Shown here: positions 26,426-34,753 of the stretch, in pieces
Numbering within the stretch: the first letter of the stretch is position 1
Layout: every line of letters begins with the position of its first letter
DNA from: RH-AL1 sp050013235
GTDB lineage: Bacteria > Pseudomonadota > Alphaproteobacteria > Rhizobiales > Beijerinckiaceae
Assembly: GCA_050013235.1 (NCBI GenBank)
Contig: JBEKFQ010000014.1
Span: forward strand, 3,576-67,575
Direction of reading: 5' to 3'
Length of the DNA stretch: 64,000 bases
Notes under the pieces: generated by a model
Told to the model about the DNA's origin: nothing
What the model saw: the letters and a program-made list of their open reading frames with translations, nothing else
Database searches by the model: none
Made by a program: the position numbers and the translations under genes

Positions 26426-29236
26426 ATGGTGCCCACGCGGAAAAAGAACATGTCTGAGGAAAATACGATTTTCATGGACGAGACTTGGTCTGACCCCGGC
26501 ATCACCTCCCAGGATTTGCAAGAGTTTGTGCAGGCCTTGGCCCTGAGCGAGCATCAGAATGCGCCGCTCATCGCCGTGGCAAGCGACGACGCTGGCAAGC
26601 CGCGTCTCGTCGCCGCCAGCCGGGCCCTCTTCAGTCTTTTCGATGTCGAGGATCCCAGCGGTCTGTCCGCCCGCTTGCTCACCGGCGGCGATCCCGGCGG
26701 CAAACGACTCGCCGTCTTGTTTCAAATGCTCCCGCTCGAGGGCGCGCCTCGTGTCGAACGCCTGCGGTTCTTGATTGGTCCCAGCAGCGAAATCATCACC
26801 TTTCTATGCCGCCGCCTGGCCGTCCGCGGCCGCCATGTCTTGATCGCGGCAGCGCTTGGCCTGCGCCCCGGCTTGATTCCATCGCCCGCGGCCAAGATCG
26901 GCCAACCGGAGGAAGACAAGCCGGTCGCGGCCCCAATGCCGCCCTCCGCGGACGAATCGCAAGGCAACGCGGCCGGGGGCGGTCTTGCGCCGCGACCCTC
27001 CGCTTTGAGAGATGCGACCGCTGTCCGCGAAGAGCTCCGGCAAAAATGGCCGTCGGCCAAGACCCTCCGGTTTCTCTGGCACACCGATGCCGACGCCGTC
27101 TGCACCATGATCTCCCCGCCCTTGGCGGAGGCCGTGGGGGCTAGCGCGGCCAATCTGGTTGGCAAGAACCTCTTGGACCTCGCCCCTGGGCTCGATCCAA
27201 GCGGGGGCTTGGCCCGGCACCTCGAAGGGCGCGAAACCTGGAGCGGCCATAGGTTGCATTGGCCGGTCGCGGAGGCCACCGCCACGATTCCCGTCGTCAT
27301 GGGAGCCATTCCCGCATTCAAACCGGACCAATCCTTCGACGGTTTCCGGGGATTTGGCGTGATCCATCTCGACGGCGTGACGGAAGCGCCGGCCGTGCAA
27401 ACGCCAGCGGCCGCTACGCCGTTCCAATCCGCCGCTCCGGCGGAGACACTTACCCAATCCGCCGCTCCGGCGGAGAATCCGGCTGAACCGCCGGAACAGG
27501 TCAATGTGCTGCCCTTTCCGGTCGCCGCGCGCGTCCTCTCCAACGACGAGCAGACGGCTTTCCAAAAAATCGGCGAAGCCCTCCGCACCCATGAGCCCCA
27601 TCCGCCCGGAGTGGTGAAGTCCGATGCCCCGCCGGCCGCTGCCGTCCCGTCCTCGGAGGCGGACACGGATTTGGCGGTCGAAGCTGCCCCCGCGCTAGCG
27701 GCGGCCAAACCGCTGGCCGGCGCAACCCAGGAACAGCACCTCGGCCAGAATGCCATCGCCGTCCTGGACAAGCTCAACCTCGGTCTTCTGGTCAGCCGCA
27801 ATAACGTCCCGATTTTCGCCAACCGCCACTTGCTCGACATACTCGGGTTCAAGAACGAAGACGAATTGCATGATGCCGGCGGCATGACCCATTTGTTCGG
27901 CGGCTTGCCCGGCAATGCCACCGGTAGCGAAGCCGTCGGCATCAGAGGCAGCGACGGAACCGTCCGGGCCGCCAATGCCAGGATGCAGGCCGTCGAATGG
28001 GATGGCTTGCCCGCGACGCTGCTGACGTTGAAAGAGATCGCCAACCCCGGACGGGCCGAACGCGAGGCCGAGACACGGCGCCATCAAGAAAGCGAATTAC
28101 GCGAATTGCGCGCGATCTTGGAAACCGCGACCGATGGCGTCGCGGTTCTCGATGCCGATGGGAATGTCGTCTCGTTGAACCGCTCCGGCGAGGCTCTCTT
28201 CGGCTGCGACCGGGCGGAAGTGATCGGCGAGCCTTTCCTGGCCCTTTTCGCGCCCCATAATCAGAGCCTCGCGGCGGATTATTTCGAAGGCTTGAAGTCC
28301 AGCGCGACAAAGAGCCTCCTGAACGACGGACGTGAAATCCTCGTCAAGGCGCATCGCGGCGGCACGATCCCCGTCTTCATGACGCTCGGAAAGCTCGGCC
28401 CTTCGGACTTGGAACCCCCGGGCAACCAAACGCAGGACGAAACCCGGTACTGCGCCCTCTTCCGCGACCTCACGCATTGGAAAAAAGTCGAGCAGGAGCT
28501 CGACCACGCCCGGCAAGACGCGGAGCGGACCAGCGCCCTCAAGTCGGATTTCCTAGCCAAGGTCAGCCACGAGGTCCGCACCCCGCTCAATGCGATCATC
28601 GGCTTCGCGGAAGTCATCATGGAAGAGCGGTTCGGCCCGGTCGGAAACGCGCGCTATAAGGATTATTTGAAGGACATCCATACGTCCGGCACGCATGTGA
28701 TGAGCCTCATCAACGATCTGCTCGATCTCTCCAAGATCGAGGCCGGCAAGATGGAGCTGAACGCAACCCCGATCGACGCGAATAAGATCATCACGGAATG
28801 CACCGGCATCATGCAGCCGCAGGCGAGCCAAGAGCGCGTGATCATGCGGCTCTCGCTGGCCCCGCATCTCCCGCGCATCAAAGCCGACGAGCGCTCCTTG
28901 CGCCAAATCGTCCTTAATTTGCTGTCGAACGCCGTCAAGTTCAACGAACCCGGCGGGCAAGTCATCATCGCCACAGCCTTGACCGATGCCGGCCATGTGG
29001 TGATCCGCATCCGGGATACGGGCCCCGGCATGTCGGACAAGGATATCGAGACCGCGCTCGAACCCTTCCGCCAACTCGCGACCTCGCGCCCGATGACGAC
29101 CGGGACCGGCTTGGGCCTGCCCCTCACCAAAGCGCTTGTCGAAGCCAACCATGCCTCGTTCACGCTGCGCAGCAAGCTGGAGCAAGGCACGCTGGCCGAG
29201 GTCGCCTTCCCGCCGGCGCTGGTTCTCGCGGACTAA
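26426..29236 (+). CDS. PAS-domain sensor histidine kinase (PdhS/PleC-like)
   Basis: A 936-residue soluble sensor kinase without membrane segments. Residues about 20-430 are of unknown fold, with Pro/Ala-rich spacers and a short duplicated QSAAPAE. PAS-like regions follow at about 440-555 and 560-670 (RAILETATDGVAVLDADGNV). The dimerisation domain has phospho-acceptor H715 (KVSHEVRTPLNAIIGFAEVI). The ATPase domain has the N box at about N835 (LNLLSNAVKFNEPGG), DTGPGMSD and GTGLGLPLTKAL. The HisKA and ATPase region resembles alphaproteobacterial cell-cycle kinases of the PleC/DivJ/PdhS group, which act on DivK. That link is inference. The ATG at 26450 is a possible start. Confidence 0.88.
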   Translation: MVPTRKKNMSEENTIFMDETWSDPGITSQDLQEFVQALALSEHQNAPLIAVASDDAGKPRLVAASRALFSLFDVEDPSGLSARLLTGGDPGGKRLAVLFQMLPLEGAPRVERLRFLIGPSSEIITFLCRRLAVRGRHVLIAAALGLRPGLIPSPAAKIGQPEEDKPVAAPMPPSADESQGNAAGGGLAPRPSALRDATAVREELRQKWPSAKTLRFLWHTDADAVCTMISPPLAEAVGASAANLVGKNLLDLAPGLDPSGGLARHLEGRETWSGHRLHWPVAEATATIPVVMGAIPAFKPDQSFDGFRGFGVIHLDGVTEAPAVQTPAAATPFQSAAPAETLTQSAAPAENPAEPPEQVNVLPFPVAARVLSNDEQTAFQKIGEALRTHEPHPPGVVKSDAPPAAAVPSSEADTDLAVEAAPALAAAKPLAGATQEQHLGQNAIAVLDKLNLGLLVSRNNVPIFANRHLLDILGFKNEDELHDAGGMTHLFGGLPGNATGSEAVGIRGSDGTVRAANARMQAVEWDGLPATLLTLKEIANPGRAEREAETRRHQESELRELRAILETATDGVAVLDADGNVVSLNRSGEALFGCDRAEVIGEPFLALFAPHNQSLAADYFEGLKSSATKSLLNDGREILVKAHRGGTIPVFMTLGKLGPSDLEPPGNQTQDETRYCALFRDLTHWKKVEQELDHARQDAERTSALKSDFLAKVSHEVRTPLNAIIGFAEVIMEERFGPVGNARYKDYLKDIHTSGTHVMSLINDLLDLSKIEAGKMELNATPIDANKIITECTGIMQPQASQERVIMRLSLAPHLPRIKADERSLRQIVLNLLSNAVKFNEPGGQVIIATALTDAGHVVIRIRDTGPGMSDKDIETALEPFRQLATSRPMTTGTGLGLPLTKALVEANHASFTLRSKLEQGTLAEVAFPPALVLAD

Positions 29237-29255
29237 ATTTCCGGGGCCATACATC

Positions 29256-29291
29256 TAGAGCGCGTCCCGCTTTGGTGGACTCACCAAAGCG
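29256..29291. repeat. Hairpin repeat CGCTTTGGTG/CACCAAAGCG, copy 2
   Basis: CTAGAGCGCGTCC followed by a 10-bp perfect stem (29268-29277 with 29282-29291). It matches the reverse complement of 24494-24529. It lies between the convergent kinase and EAL genes and may terminate both. Confidence 0.7.
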
Positions 29292-29303
29292 ATAATTCGC
29301 GGA

Positions 29304-30083
29304 TCAAGCGGCCTGGTGTTTCTCCGTGGGCGCCCGCAGCAAGGCCTGCACGGCGGAGGCCGGGACCGGCGGGCTGAACAGATAGCCTTGCCCCTCCGTG
29401 AAGCCCTGCTCCACGATCTTGGCGAGGTGAGCTTGCGTCTCGATCCCCTCTGCGGTCATCCGCATGCCCAGCATCTTGCCAAGCTGCGCGACGGCGCAGA
29501 CAATCGCATTCGCGCTAGGCTGATCGAGGCTTTGAATGAACGACTTGTCGATCTTGATCTTATCGAAGGGGAAAACGCGCAGATAATTCAGCGACGAATA
29601 GCCCGTTCCGAAATCGTCCATGACGATCTTGACGCCGAGACCGCGCAGCTCGTGCAACACCGCGAGATGGGCTGATTCTTCGTGAAGCGAGACGGATTCT
29701 GTGATCTCGAGTTCCAGCCTGCCGGGCGCCAGACCCGTTTTATTGAGAATTTTGGCGACGATCTCGACGAGATTGCCGGGCCTGAACTGCGTCACGGAAA
29801 CATTGACCGACACCCGGACATTCTCTGGCCAGGACAAGGCTTCCCGGCATGCGGCCCGCAACACCCATTCCCCAAGGGGGACGATAAGGCTGGTTTCCTC
29901 CGCGAGGGAGATAAAATCGACGGGCGGCACAAGCCCGAGACCGGGATGGTTCCAGCGCACCAAAGCCTCGAAGCTCGTAATCGCTTGCGTCCGCGTATCC
30001 ACGAGCGGCTGGAAATAAAGTTCGAACTCCCCCTTTTGAAGCGCCTGGCGCAAGTCCAACTCGAGGTTACGCCGCGAATTCAT
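29304..30083 (-). CDS. EAL-domain cyclic-di-GMP phosphodiesterase (detached half of a GGDEF-EAL gene)
   Basis: A 259-residue EAL domain, complete from RRNLELDLRQAL to the end. The metal and catalytic motifs are present: EALVRW, NVSVTQF, ELEITE, MDDFGTGYSSL, IDKSFI, AEGIE and GQGYLF. It could hydrolyse c-di-GMP if translated. The ATG at 30083 lies inside the GGDEF coding sequence in another frame and has only a weak ribosome site (GGCGGCG). The frame is open to 30143. In intact GGDEF-EAL proteins about 60-70 residues separate the GGDEF motif from this point. Here they are missing. Confidence 0.75.
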   Translation of the reverse strand: MNSRRNLELDLRQALQKGEFELYFQPLVDTRTQAITSFEALVRWNHPGLGLVPPVDFISLAEETSLIVPLGEWVLRAACREALSWPENVRVSVNVSVTQFRPGNLVEIVAKILNKTGLAPGRLELEITESVSLHEESAHLAVLHELRGLGVKIVMDDFGTGYSSLNYLRVFPFDKIKIDKSFIQSLDQPSANAIVCAVAQLGKMLGMRMTAEGIETQAHLAKIVEQGFTEGQGYLFSPPVPASAVQALLRAPTEKHQAA

Positions 30084-30489
30084 CGCCGCCAATCCGCGCC
30101 ACAAAATCGACGTCCCGGATCGAAGCTTGAAGCCGTCCGGCAACCTTCTTGATCAAGGCATCGCCGATGGAATGCCCGAGCAGATCGTTCACGTCCTTGA
30201 AATGGTCGAGGTCGATGCACAAGACCGCGAAGGACACGCCATCGGCCGTCAGCGCCAGCGCTTCGTTCATGCGCTCCTGGAACACATGTCTGTTGGGAAG
30301 CTCCGTCAAGATATCGTGCCGCGCCATGTGCATGAGACGTTCACGCCCGGCATCTTTCAGCTCCGATTCCCGGTTAGCGACAATAAACCACCAGACGGTC
30401 GCGATCACGAGTAAGGAAACGAGGCTGCCCGCCGCCGCGAGGAGACGCTCGGACCGGGTTTGCAAAAGATCAAATCTTAATACGGACAT
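30067..30489 (-). CDS. Truncated GGDEF protein with one membrane helix (probable gene remnant)
   Basis: A 140-residue fragment: a membrane helix at about 18-38 (LLAAAGSLVSLLVIATVWWF), then the start of a diguanylate cyclase domain (HDILTELPNRHVFQERM, CIDLDHFKDVND). It stops right after the signature motif (RIGGDEFAA then TAA). The second half of the domain, needed for folding and activity, is missing. Its last 17 bases overlap the EAL gene in another frame. The simplest reading is an out-of-frame deletion of about 200 bases in a former GGDEF-EAL gene. Confidence 0.7.
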   Translation of the reverse strand: MSVLRFDLLQTRSERLLAAAGSLVSLLVIATVWWFIVANRESELKDAGRERLMHMARHDILTELPNRHVFQERMNEALALTADGVSFAVLCIDLDHFKDVNDLLGHSIGDALIKKVAGRLQASIRDVDFVARIGGDEFAA

Positions 30490-31026
30490 CAGACACTCAA
30501 TATGACTTACGGCGATAACAAGCTCACAAGTAAATCGCCATAATTATTTAAAGTTCCGTTTCGGAAATCAGGTAAAAATACGCTTCAACTTGCTATTACA
30601 AAAAACGGTTTGGCCAAAACAATTAAGTCGCGAGATTAGCCGAGAATTTTTTTACGTTAGATCCCCATCAAACGGTGAACTGACTGATGTCGGGAATAAA
30701 AATCCATCCCCGCCAAGCTGGGTCTGGACCGGTCCGGCCCTCGCGAATTCCGCGGCCGGCGCCGTTGCTCGCTTTTTTTCCGGGAGAAGGAGGCGGTCCC
30801 GCCGTCCCGAAACCACACGTTAACCCTAACGCGCTCTTTATTGCTGTGGATGATTACCGGCCTTTGGGCCGGTGCCCGCCAAACCCATCAACGCGCGTTT
30901 GATTCCCATAAGCTCCCATGTTATCCCAAATCATCCCGTCTCGGGCTCCACTCGACCAGTCCCACACCGCGCCCCGGCGCGGCGCGGCCTTGCGATCCGG
31001 CGGCTCGACGGCATGGGACCAGTGGC
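30490..31026. other. Leader region of the dcw cluster
   Basis: About 537 bases between the GGDEF remnant (leftward) and mraZ. Bases 30490-30700 are AT-rich and likely hold promoters. A hairpin ACCGGCC/GGCCGGT lies at 30856-30873. I looked for the TGGG repeats that MraZ binds in other bacteria and found only scattered TGGG, not a regular array. Confidence 0.45.
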
Positions 31027-31515
31027 GTGGATCGTTTCGTTTCGCATTTTCAGAATCGCTTGGATTCGAAGGGCCGGGTCTCGATCCCGGCGTCCTTCCG
31101 GGTGGTTTTGGCGCGCGACGGCTTCGAGGGGCTTTACGTGCATCCCTCCCTCGATGCGGATGCGGTGGATTGTGGCGGCCATGCGCTGCTGCGCGACATC
31201 GACGATCTGTTGGAGCGCCACTCGCCCTATTCCGTGGAGCGGGATCTGTTTTCGACCGCGCTTTTGGGCACGAGCGAAATCCTCAAGATCGATCCGGAGG
31301 GCCGGGTCGTTCTGACCGAAACGATCAAGGCCTATGCGGGCATCTCCTCCGAGGTGACCTTCGTGGGTCAAGGCCACAAGTTCCAGATCTGGGAGCCGGG
31401 CCGTTTCCGCTTGCATCTCGAAGAGGCCAAGCTTCGGGTGCGCGACTTGCGGTTACAGCTCAGCGCCAGACACGCGGCGGAAACGCCGCCGCGGCCTCCT
31501 GGAGCACGGGAATGA
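31027..31515 (+). CDS. mraZ: Transcriptional regulator MraZ
   Basis: A 162-residue protein, first gene of the dcw cluster. It has the two AbrB-like halves of MraZ: FVSHFQNRLDSKGRVSIPASF near the N-terminus and STALLGTSEILKIDPEGRVV further on. MraZ forms a ring and represses its own operon in E. coli. The GTG at 31027 gives the family start. The open frame upstream is not MraZ-like. The last 4 bases overlap rsmH (ATGA). Confidence 0.93.
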   Translation: MDRFVSHFQNRLDSKGRVSIPASFRVVLARDGFEGLYVHPSLDADAVDCGGHALLRDIDDLLERHSPYSVERDLFSTALLGTSEILKIDPEGRVVLTETIKAYAGISSEVTFVGQGHKFQIWEPGRFRLHLEEAKLRVRDLRLQLSARHAAETPPRPPGARE

Positions 31516-32558
31516 TGGGCGGCGGCAGCCAAGATCTTACCGGTCAGGGCGCTGCTGGCGGACCAGCCCAGCACATTCCCGTGCTCCGCGAGGCGGTTTT
31601 AAGCGCGCTCGGCGTGCAGGGCGATGGCTTGTATCTCGACGGAACGTTCGGGGCCGGCGGTTATACCAGCGCCATCCTCGCCGCGCCGGGAACCTGTGTT
31701 CTGGCGCTCGATCGCGACCCTTCGGCGATCGAAGCCGGTCAGGGCCTGGTCCGGTCCTCGGGCGGCAGGCTCACCCTGGTCGAGGACAGGTTCTCCAATC
31801 TCGGCGATGTCGCGGCGCGTTTGGGCCTTGGCCCCTTCGACGGCGTCACACTGGACATTGGAGTCTCCTCCATGCAGCTCGATCAGGCGATCCGTGGATT
31901 TTCCTTCCGTCACGACGGGCCGCTCGACATGCGCATGAGCAAGAGCGGACCCAGCGCCGCCGATATCGTCAACACGGCGTCCGTGGAGGCCCTGGCCGAT
32001 ATCCTCTATTATTACGGCGAGGAGCGCGCGTCCCGGCGCATCGCCCGCGCCATCGTGGCCGACCGGGCGGCAAAGCCCTACACCACGACAAAGCCGCTCG
32101 CCGACATGATCGCCCGCGTCGTACCGGGCAAGCCAACCGAAATCCATCCGGCGACCCGGACGTTTCAGGCGTTGCGCATCGCCGTCAACGACGAATTGGG
32201 CGAACTCGTCCGCGGCCTGGTCGCCGCCGAGCGCGTGTTGAAACCGGGCGGTTGCCTGGCGGTCGTGACGTTCCATTCGCTCGAAGACCGGATCGTGAAA
32301 CAGTTTTTCGCCAAACGCGCCGGCAAGGGCGAGGCGCCGGGCCGGAGGCTGCCCGGCGAGGCCCCCGCGATTTTGCCGAGTTTCACGCTGCCGCGCGGCC
32401 AGCCCGTCAGCGCGGAGCCATCGGAAATTGCCGCCAACCCCCGCGCGCGTTCGGCGAAACTCCGGTTTGGCCTGCGCACCGGGAATCCGGCCCTGGAGCT
32501 TGGCGCGGATCTCCTCAAACTCACGCAGCTGCCGCAACAGGGAGGCAAGGGACATTAA
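31512..32558 (+). CDS. rsmH: 16S rRNA (cytosine-1402-N4)-methyltransferase
   Basis: Also called MraW. A 348-residue SAM-dependent methyltransferase acting on C1402 in the decoding centre of 16S rRNA. Motifs: HIPVLREAVLSALGV, LDGTFGAGGYTSAIL (SAM site), DGVTLDIGVSSMQLDQAIRG, FSFRHDGPLDMRM, IHPATRTFQALRIAVNDELG and VTFHSLEDRIVKQFF. Starts by ATGA overlap with mraZ (a second ATG follows at once). Ends directly before ftsL. Confidence 0.96.
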   Translation: MMGGGSQDLTGQGAAGGPAQHIPVLREAVLSALGVQGDGLYLDGTFGAGGYTSAILAAPGTCVLALDRDPSAIEAGQGLVRSSGGRLTLVEDRFSNLGDVAARLGLGPFDGVTLDIGVSSMQLDQAIRGFSFRHDGPLDMRMSKSGPSAADIVNTASVEALADILYYYGEERASRRIARAIVADRAAKPYTTTKPLADMIARVVPGKPTEIHPATRTFQALRIAVNDELGELVRGLVAAERVLKPGGCLAVVTFHSLEDRIVKQFFAKRAGKGEAPGRRLPGEAPAILPSFTLPRGQPVSAEPSEIAANPRARSAKLRFGLRTGNPALELGADLLKLTQLPQQGGKGH

Positions 32559-32957
32559 ATGGTTCGGATCCTCAACCTCATAGCCATCGCGGCGCTGATC
32601 GGCTCGGCGATCTACGCCTATTCCATCAAATACCAGACGATCTTCCATGCCGAGGAGATCGCGGAGCTGAAAAGCAACATTAAAAAAGAGCAAGACGAGA
32701 TCGGCAAGTTGCGCGCCGATTGGGCGCATCTCACGCGTCCCGAGCGCATTCAGGCGCTCTCGGAAAAACTGACGGACTTGCAGCCGTTGGCGCTGAACCA
32801 GATCGTGAAGGCCGAGGCGCTGCCCGACAAGGCGCCCAAGGTCGATTCGATCGGCCGGAAGCTCGAAGACCTCGGCCTGTCCGAACCGACGAACACGCCG
32901 GCCGATTCCGCGGCCAGCGGCGCGACGCCGTCTTCCTCGCCGAAAGACACGCGATGA
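32559..32957 (+). CDS. ftsL: Cell division protein FtsL
   Basis: A 132-residue bitopic protein: an N-terminal membrane helix (ILNLIAIAALIGSAIYAYSI), then a periplasmic coiled coil (EEIAELKSNIKKEQDEIGKL) and a Ser/Thr/Pro-rich tail. With FtsQ and FtsB it activates FtsW-FtsI at the septum. Sequence conservation in this family is low, so the call rests on size, topology and place between rsmH and ftsI. The start codon follows the rsmH stop without a gap. Confidence 0.9.
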   Translation: MVRILNLIAIAALIGSAIYAYSIKYQTIFHAEEIAELKSNIKKEQDEIGKLRADWAHLTRPERIQALSEKLTDLQPLALNQIVKAEALPDKAPKVDSIGRKLEDLGLSEPTNTPADSAASGATPSSSPKDTR

Positions 32958-34753
32958 ACGCGCCGTTTCCCCCTCCCCAGGGCCGCGCGGCCCGCGAGCC
33001 AAAGCCGGCAAGACCCAATGCCGTCATGCGCATCTTGAAGGTGCTGTTCACGACACGTCTCGACAAGACCGGGGGCCGCACCCGGATCGTCGCTTTGCTG
33101 TTCACGCTGCTGTTCGGCGTGATCATCGGCAAACTGGTTTATTTCGGCTTCAAGCCGGAAGCCCCCGCGACGGTCAAAAGCGCGGCCTCGGATGCGGTCG
33201 CGGCGGCGCGGCCCGACATTCTCGACCGCAACGGCGAGGTTTTGGCGACCGATATCAAAGTCCTGAGCGTCTTCGCCGAGCCGCGCCGGATTATCGACAA
33301 GGACGAGGCGGTCGAACTCATCACCGCCGTCCTGCCCGATGTCGATGCCAAGGAGCTGCGCACGAAACTCGAATCGCGCAAGGGCTTCGTCTGGGTCAAG
33401 CGGGCGGTCACCGCGAAGGAACAGCAAGAGATCTTTCACCTCGGCCTTCCCGGTGTCGGCTTCCTGCCCGAGAATAAGCGCATCTATCCCAACGGTCCCA
33501 TCGCGGCCCACGTCCTGGGTTTCGCCAATCTCGATGGCGTGGGCATTTCGGGCCTCGAGAAATATATCGACAGCCAAGGCTTGAGCGATCTGCATGGGGC
33601 GGGGTTCAAGCTCGCGCCGGATGACTTGAAGCCGCTCGTAACCTCGCTCGATTTGCGCGTCACCTATGCCGTGCGCGACGAACTGGAAAAAGGCGTCGAA
33701 AAATATAAGGCCAAAGCCGGCGCCGCCGCCATTCTCGACGTCAATACCGGCGAGATCGTCGCCATGGCCTCGCTGCCGGATTTCGACCCGAACAACCCGG
33801 CCGATGCGCTCGATCCCAACCATATCAACCGGCTGTCGGTCGGCGTCTACGAAATGGGCTCGACCTTCAAGGCGATCTCCATCGCCATGGCGTTGGAGAC
33901 CAACAAGGTCAATCTGAACTCGCGTGTCGATGCCCGCGACAATTTGCGCTACGGGCGCTTCACCATCCACGACTTCCACGGCGAACATCGCATCCTGACC
34001 GTGCCGGAAGTCTTCTACCATTCCTCCAATATCGGCACGGCGCGGATGGCGATGATGGTCGGCGTCGAAGGCCATAAGGCCTTTCTGCGAAAGATGGGGC
34101 AATTGACCCGCCTGCGCACCGAACTGCCAGAAAGCGCCGAGCCGCTGGTGCCGAAAAACTGGAGCGAACTCAACACCATCACCATTGCCTTCGGCCAAGG
34201 CCTGAATGTCGCGCCACTGCAGGCTTTGATGGCGGTCGGCGCGCTGGTCAACGGCGGCGTGATGATCACGCCGACTTTTCTGAAGCGCGGCGAGGAGGAT
34301 GCCAAACGCGACGCGCCCCGCGTCGTGCGCCCCGATGTCTCCGAATCCATACGCTATCTCATGCGGCTCAATGCGGAGATCGGGTCCGCCCGCAACGCCA
34401 ACATTCCCGGCTATTTCATTGGCGGAAAGACCGGCACGGCGGATAAGATCATCCATGGTCATTATTCCAAGGACAAGGTGTTCACGACCTTCATGGCGCT
34501 GCTGCCCGCCGACAAACCGCGTTATCTCTTCTTGACGCTGATGGACGAACCGCAAGGGTCCAAGGAGACCTACGGCTTTCGCACCGCCGCCTGGAACTCC
34601 GGCGCCGTGACCGGCAAGATCATCGAGCGGGTGGTCCCGATTCTCGGCATCACGCCGCGGATCGATCTTCCCGTCCTACCCTTCCCGCTGCTGGCGCAAT
34701 TGGGCTATGGTTTTGCCAACACCCCGCAGCATGCCACGGGAGAACTCCACTGA
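32954..34753 (+). CDS. ftsI: Peptidoglycan D,D-transpeptidase FtsI (PBP3)
   Basis: A 599-residue septal transpeptidase that crosslinks new peptidoglycan. A membrane anchor at about 45-65 (RIVALLFTLLFGVIIGKLVY) is followed by the PBP dimerisation domain (ARPDILDRNGEVLATDI) and the transpeptidase domain. Active-site motifs are S303-T-F-K306, Ser-Ser-Asn in YHSSNIGTARM, and K492-T-G. Starts by ATGA overlap with ftsL. The open frame further up belongs to ftsL sequence. Confidence 0.96.
   Translation: MNAPFPPPQGRAAREPKPARPNAVMRILKVLFTTRLDKTGGRTRIVALLFTLLFGVIIGKLVYFGFKPEAPATVKSAASDAVAAARPDILDRNGEVLATDIKVLSVFAEPRRIIDKDEAVELITAVLPDVDAKELRTKLESRKGFVWVKRAVTAKEQQEIFHLGLPGVGFLPENKRIYPNGPIAAHVLGFANLDGVGISGLEKYIDSQGLSDLHGAGFKLAPDDLKPLVTSLDLRVTYAVRDELEKGVEKYKAKAGAAAILDVNTGEIVAMASLPDFDPNNPADALDPNHINRLSVGVYEMGSTFKAISIAMALETNKVNLNSRVDARDNLRYGRFTIHDFHGEHRILTVPEVFYHSSNIGTARMAMMVGVEGHKAFLRKMGQLTRLRTELPESAEPLVPKNWSELNTITIAFGQGLNVAPLQALMAVGALVNGGVMITPTFLKRGEEDAKRDAPRVVRPDVSESIRYLMRLNAEIGSARNANIPGYFIGGKTGTADKIIHGHYSKDKVFTTFMALLPADKPRYLFLTLMDEPQGSKETYGFRTAAWNSGAVTGKIIERVVPILGITPRIDLPVLPFPLLAQLGYGFANTPQHATGELH

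Noticed and set aside
30490..31026. MraZ-binding repeats upstream of mraZ
   Set aside because: TGGG occurs in several places, but not with regular 10-base spacing.
31599..33011. Long open frames antisense to the dcw genes, here and at 32750-34555, 38639-40117, 42576-43931 and 48616-50175
   Set aside because: They are mirror frames of real genes in GC-rich DNA, with Arg/Gly/His-rich, low-quality sequence and no motifs.
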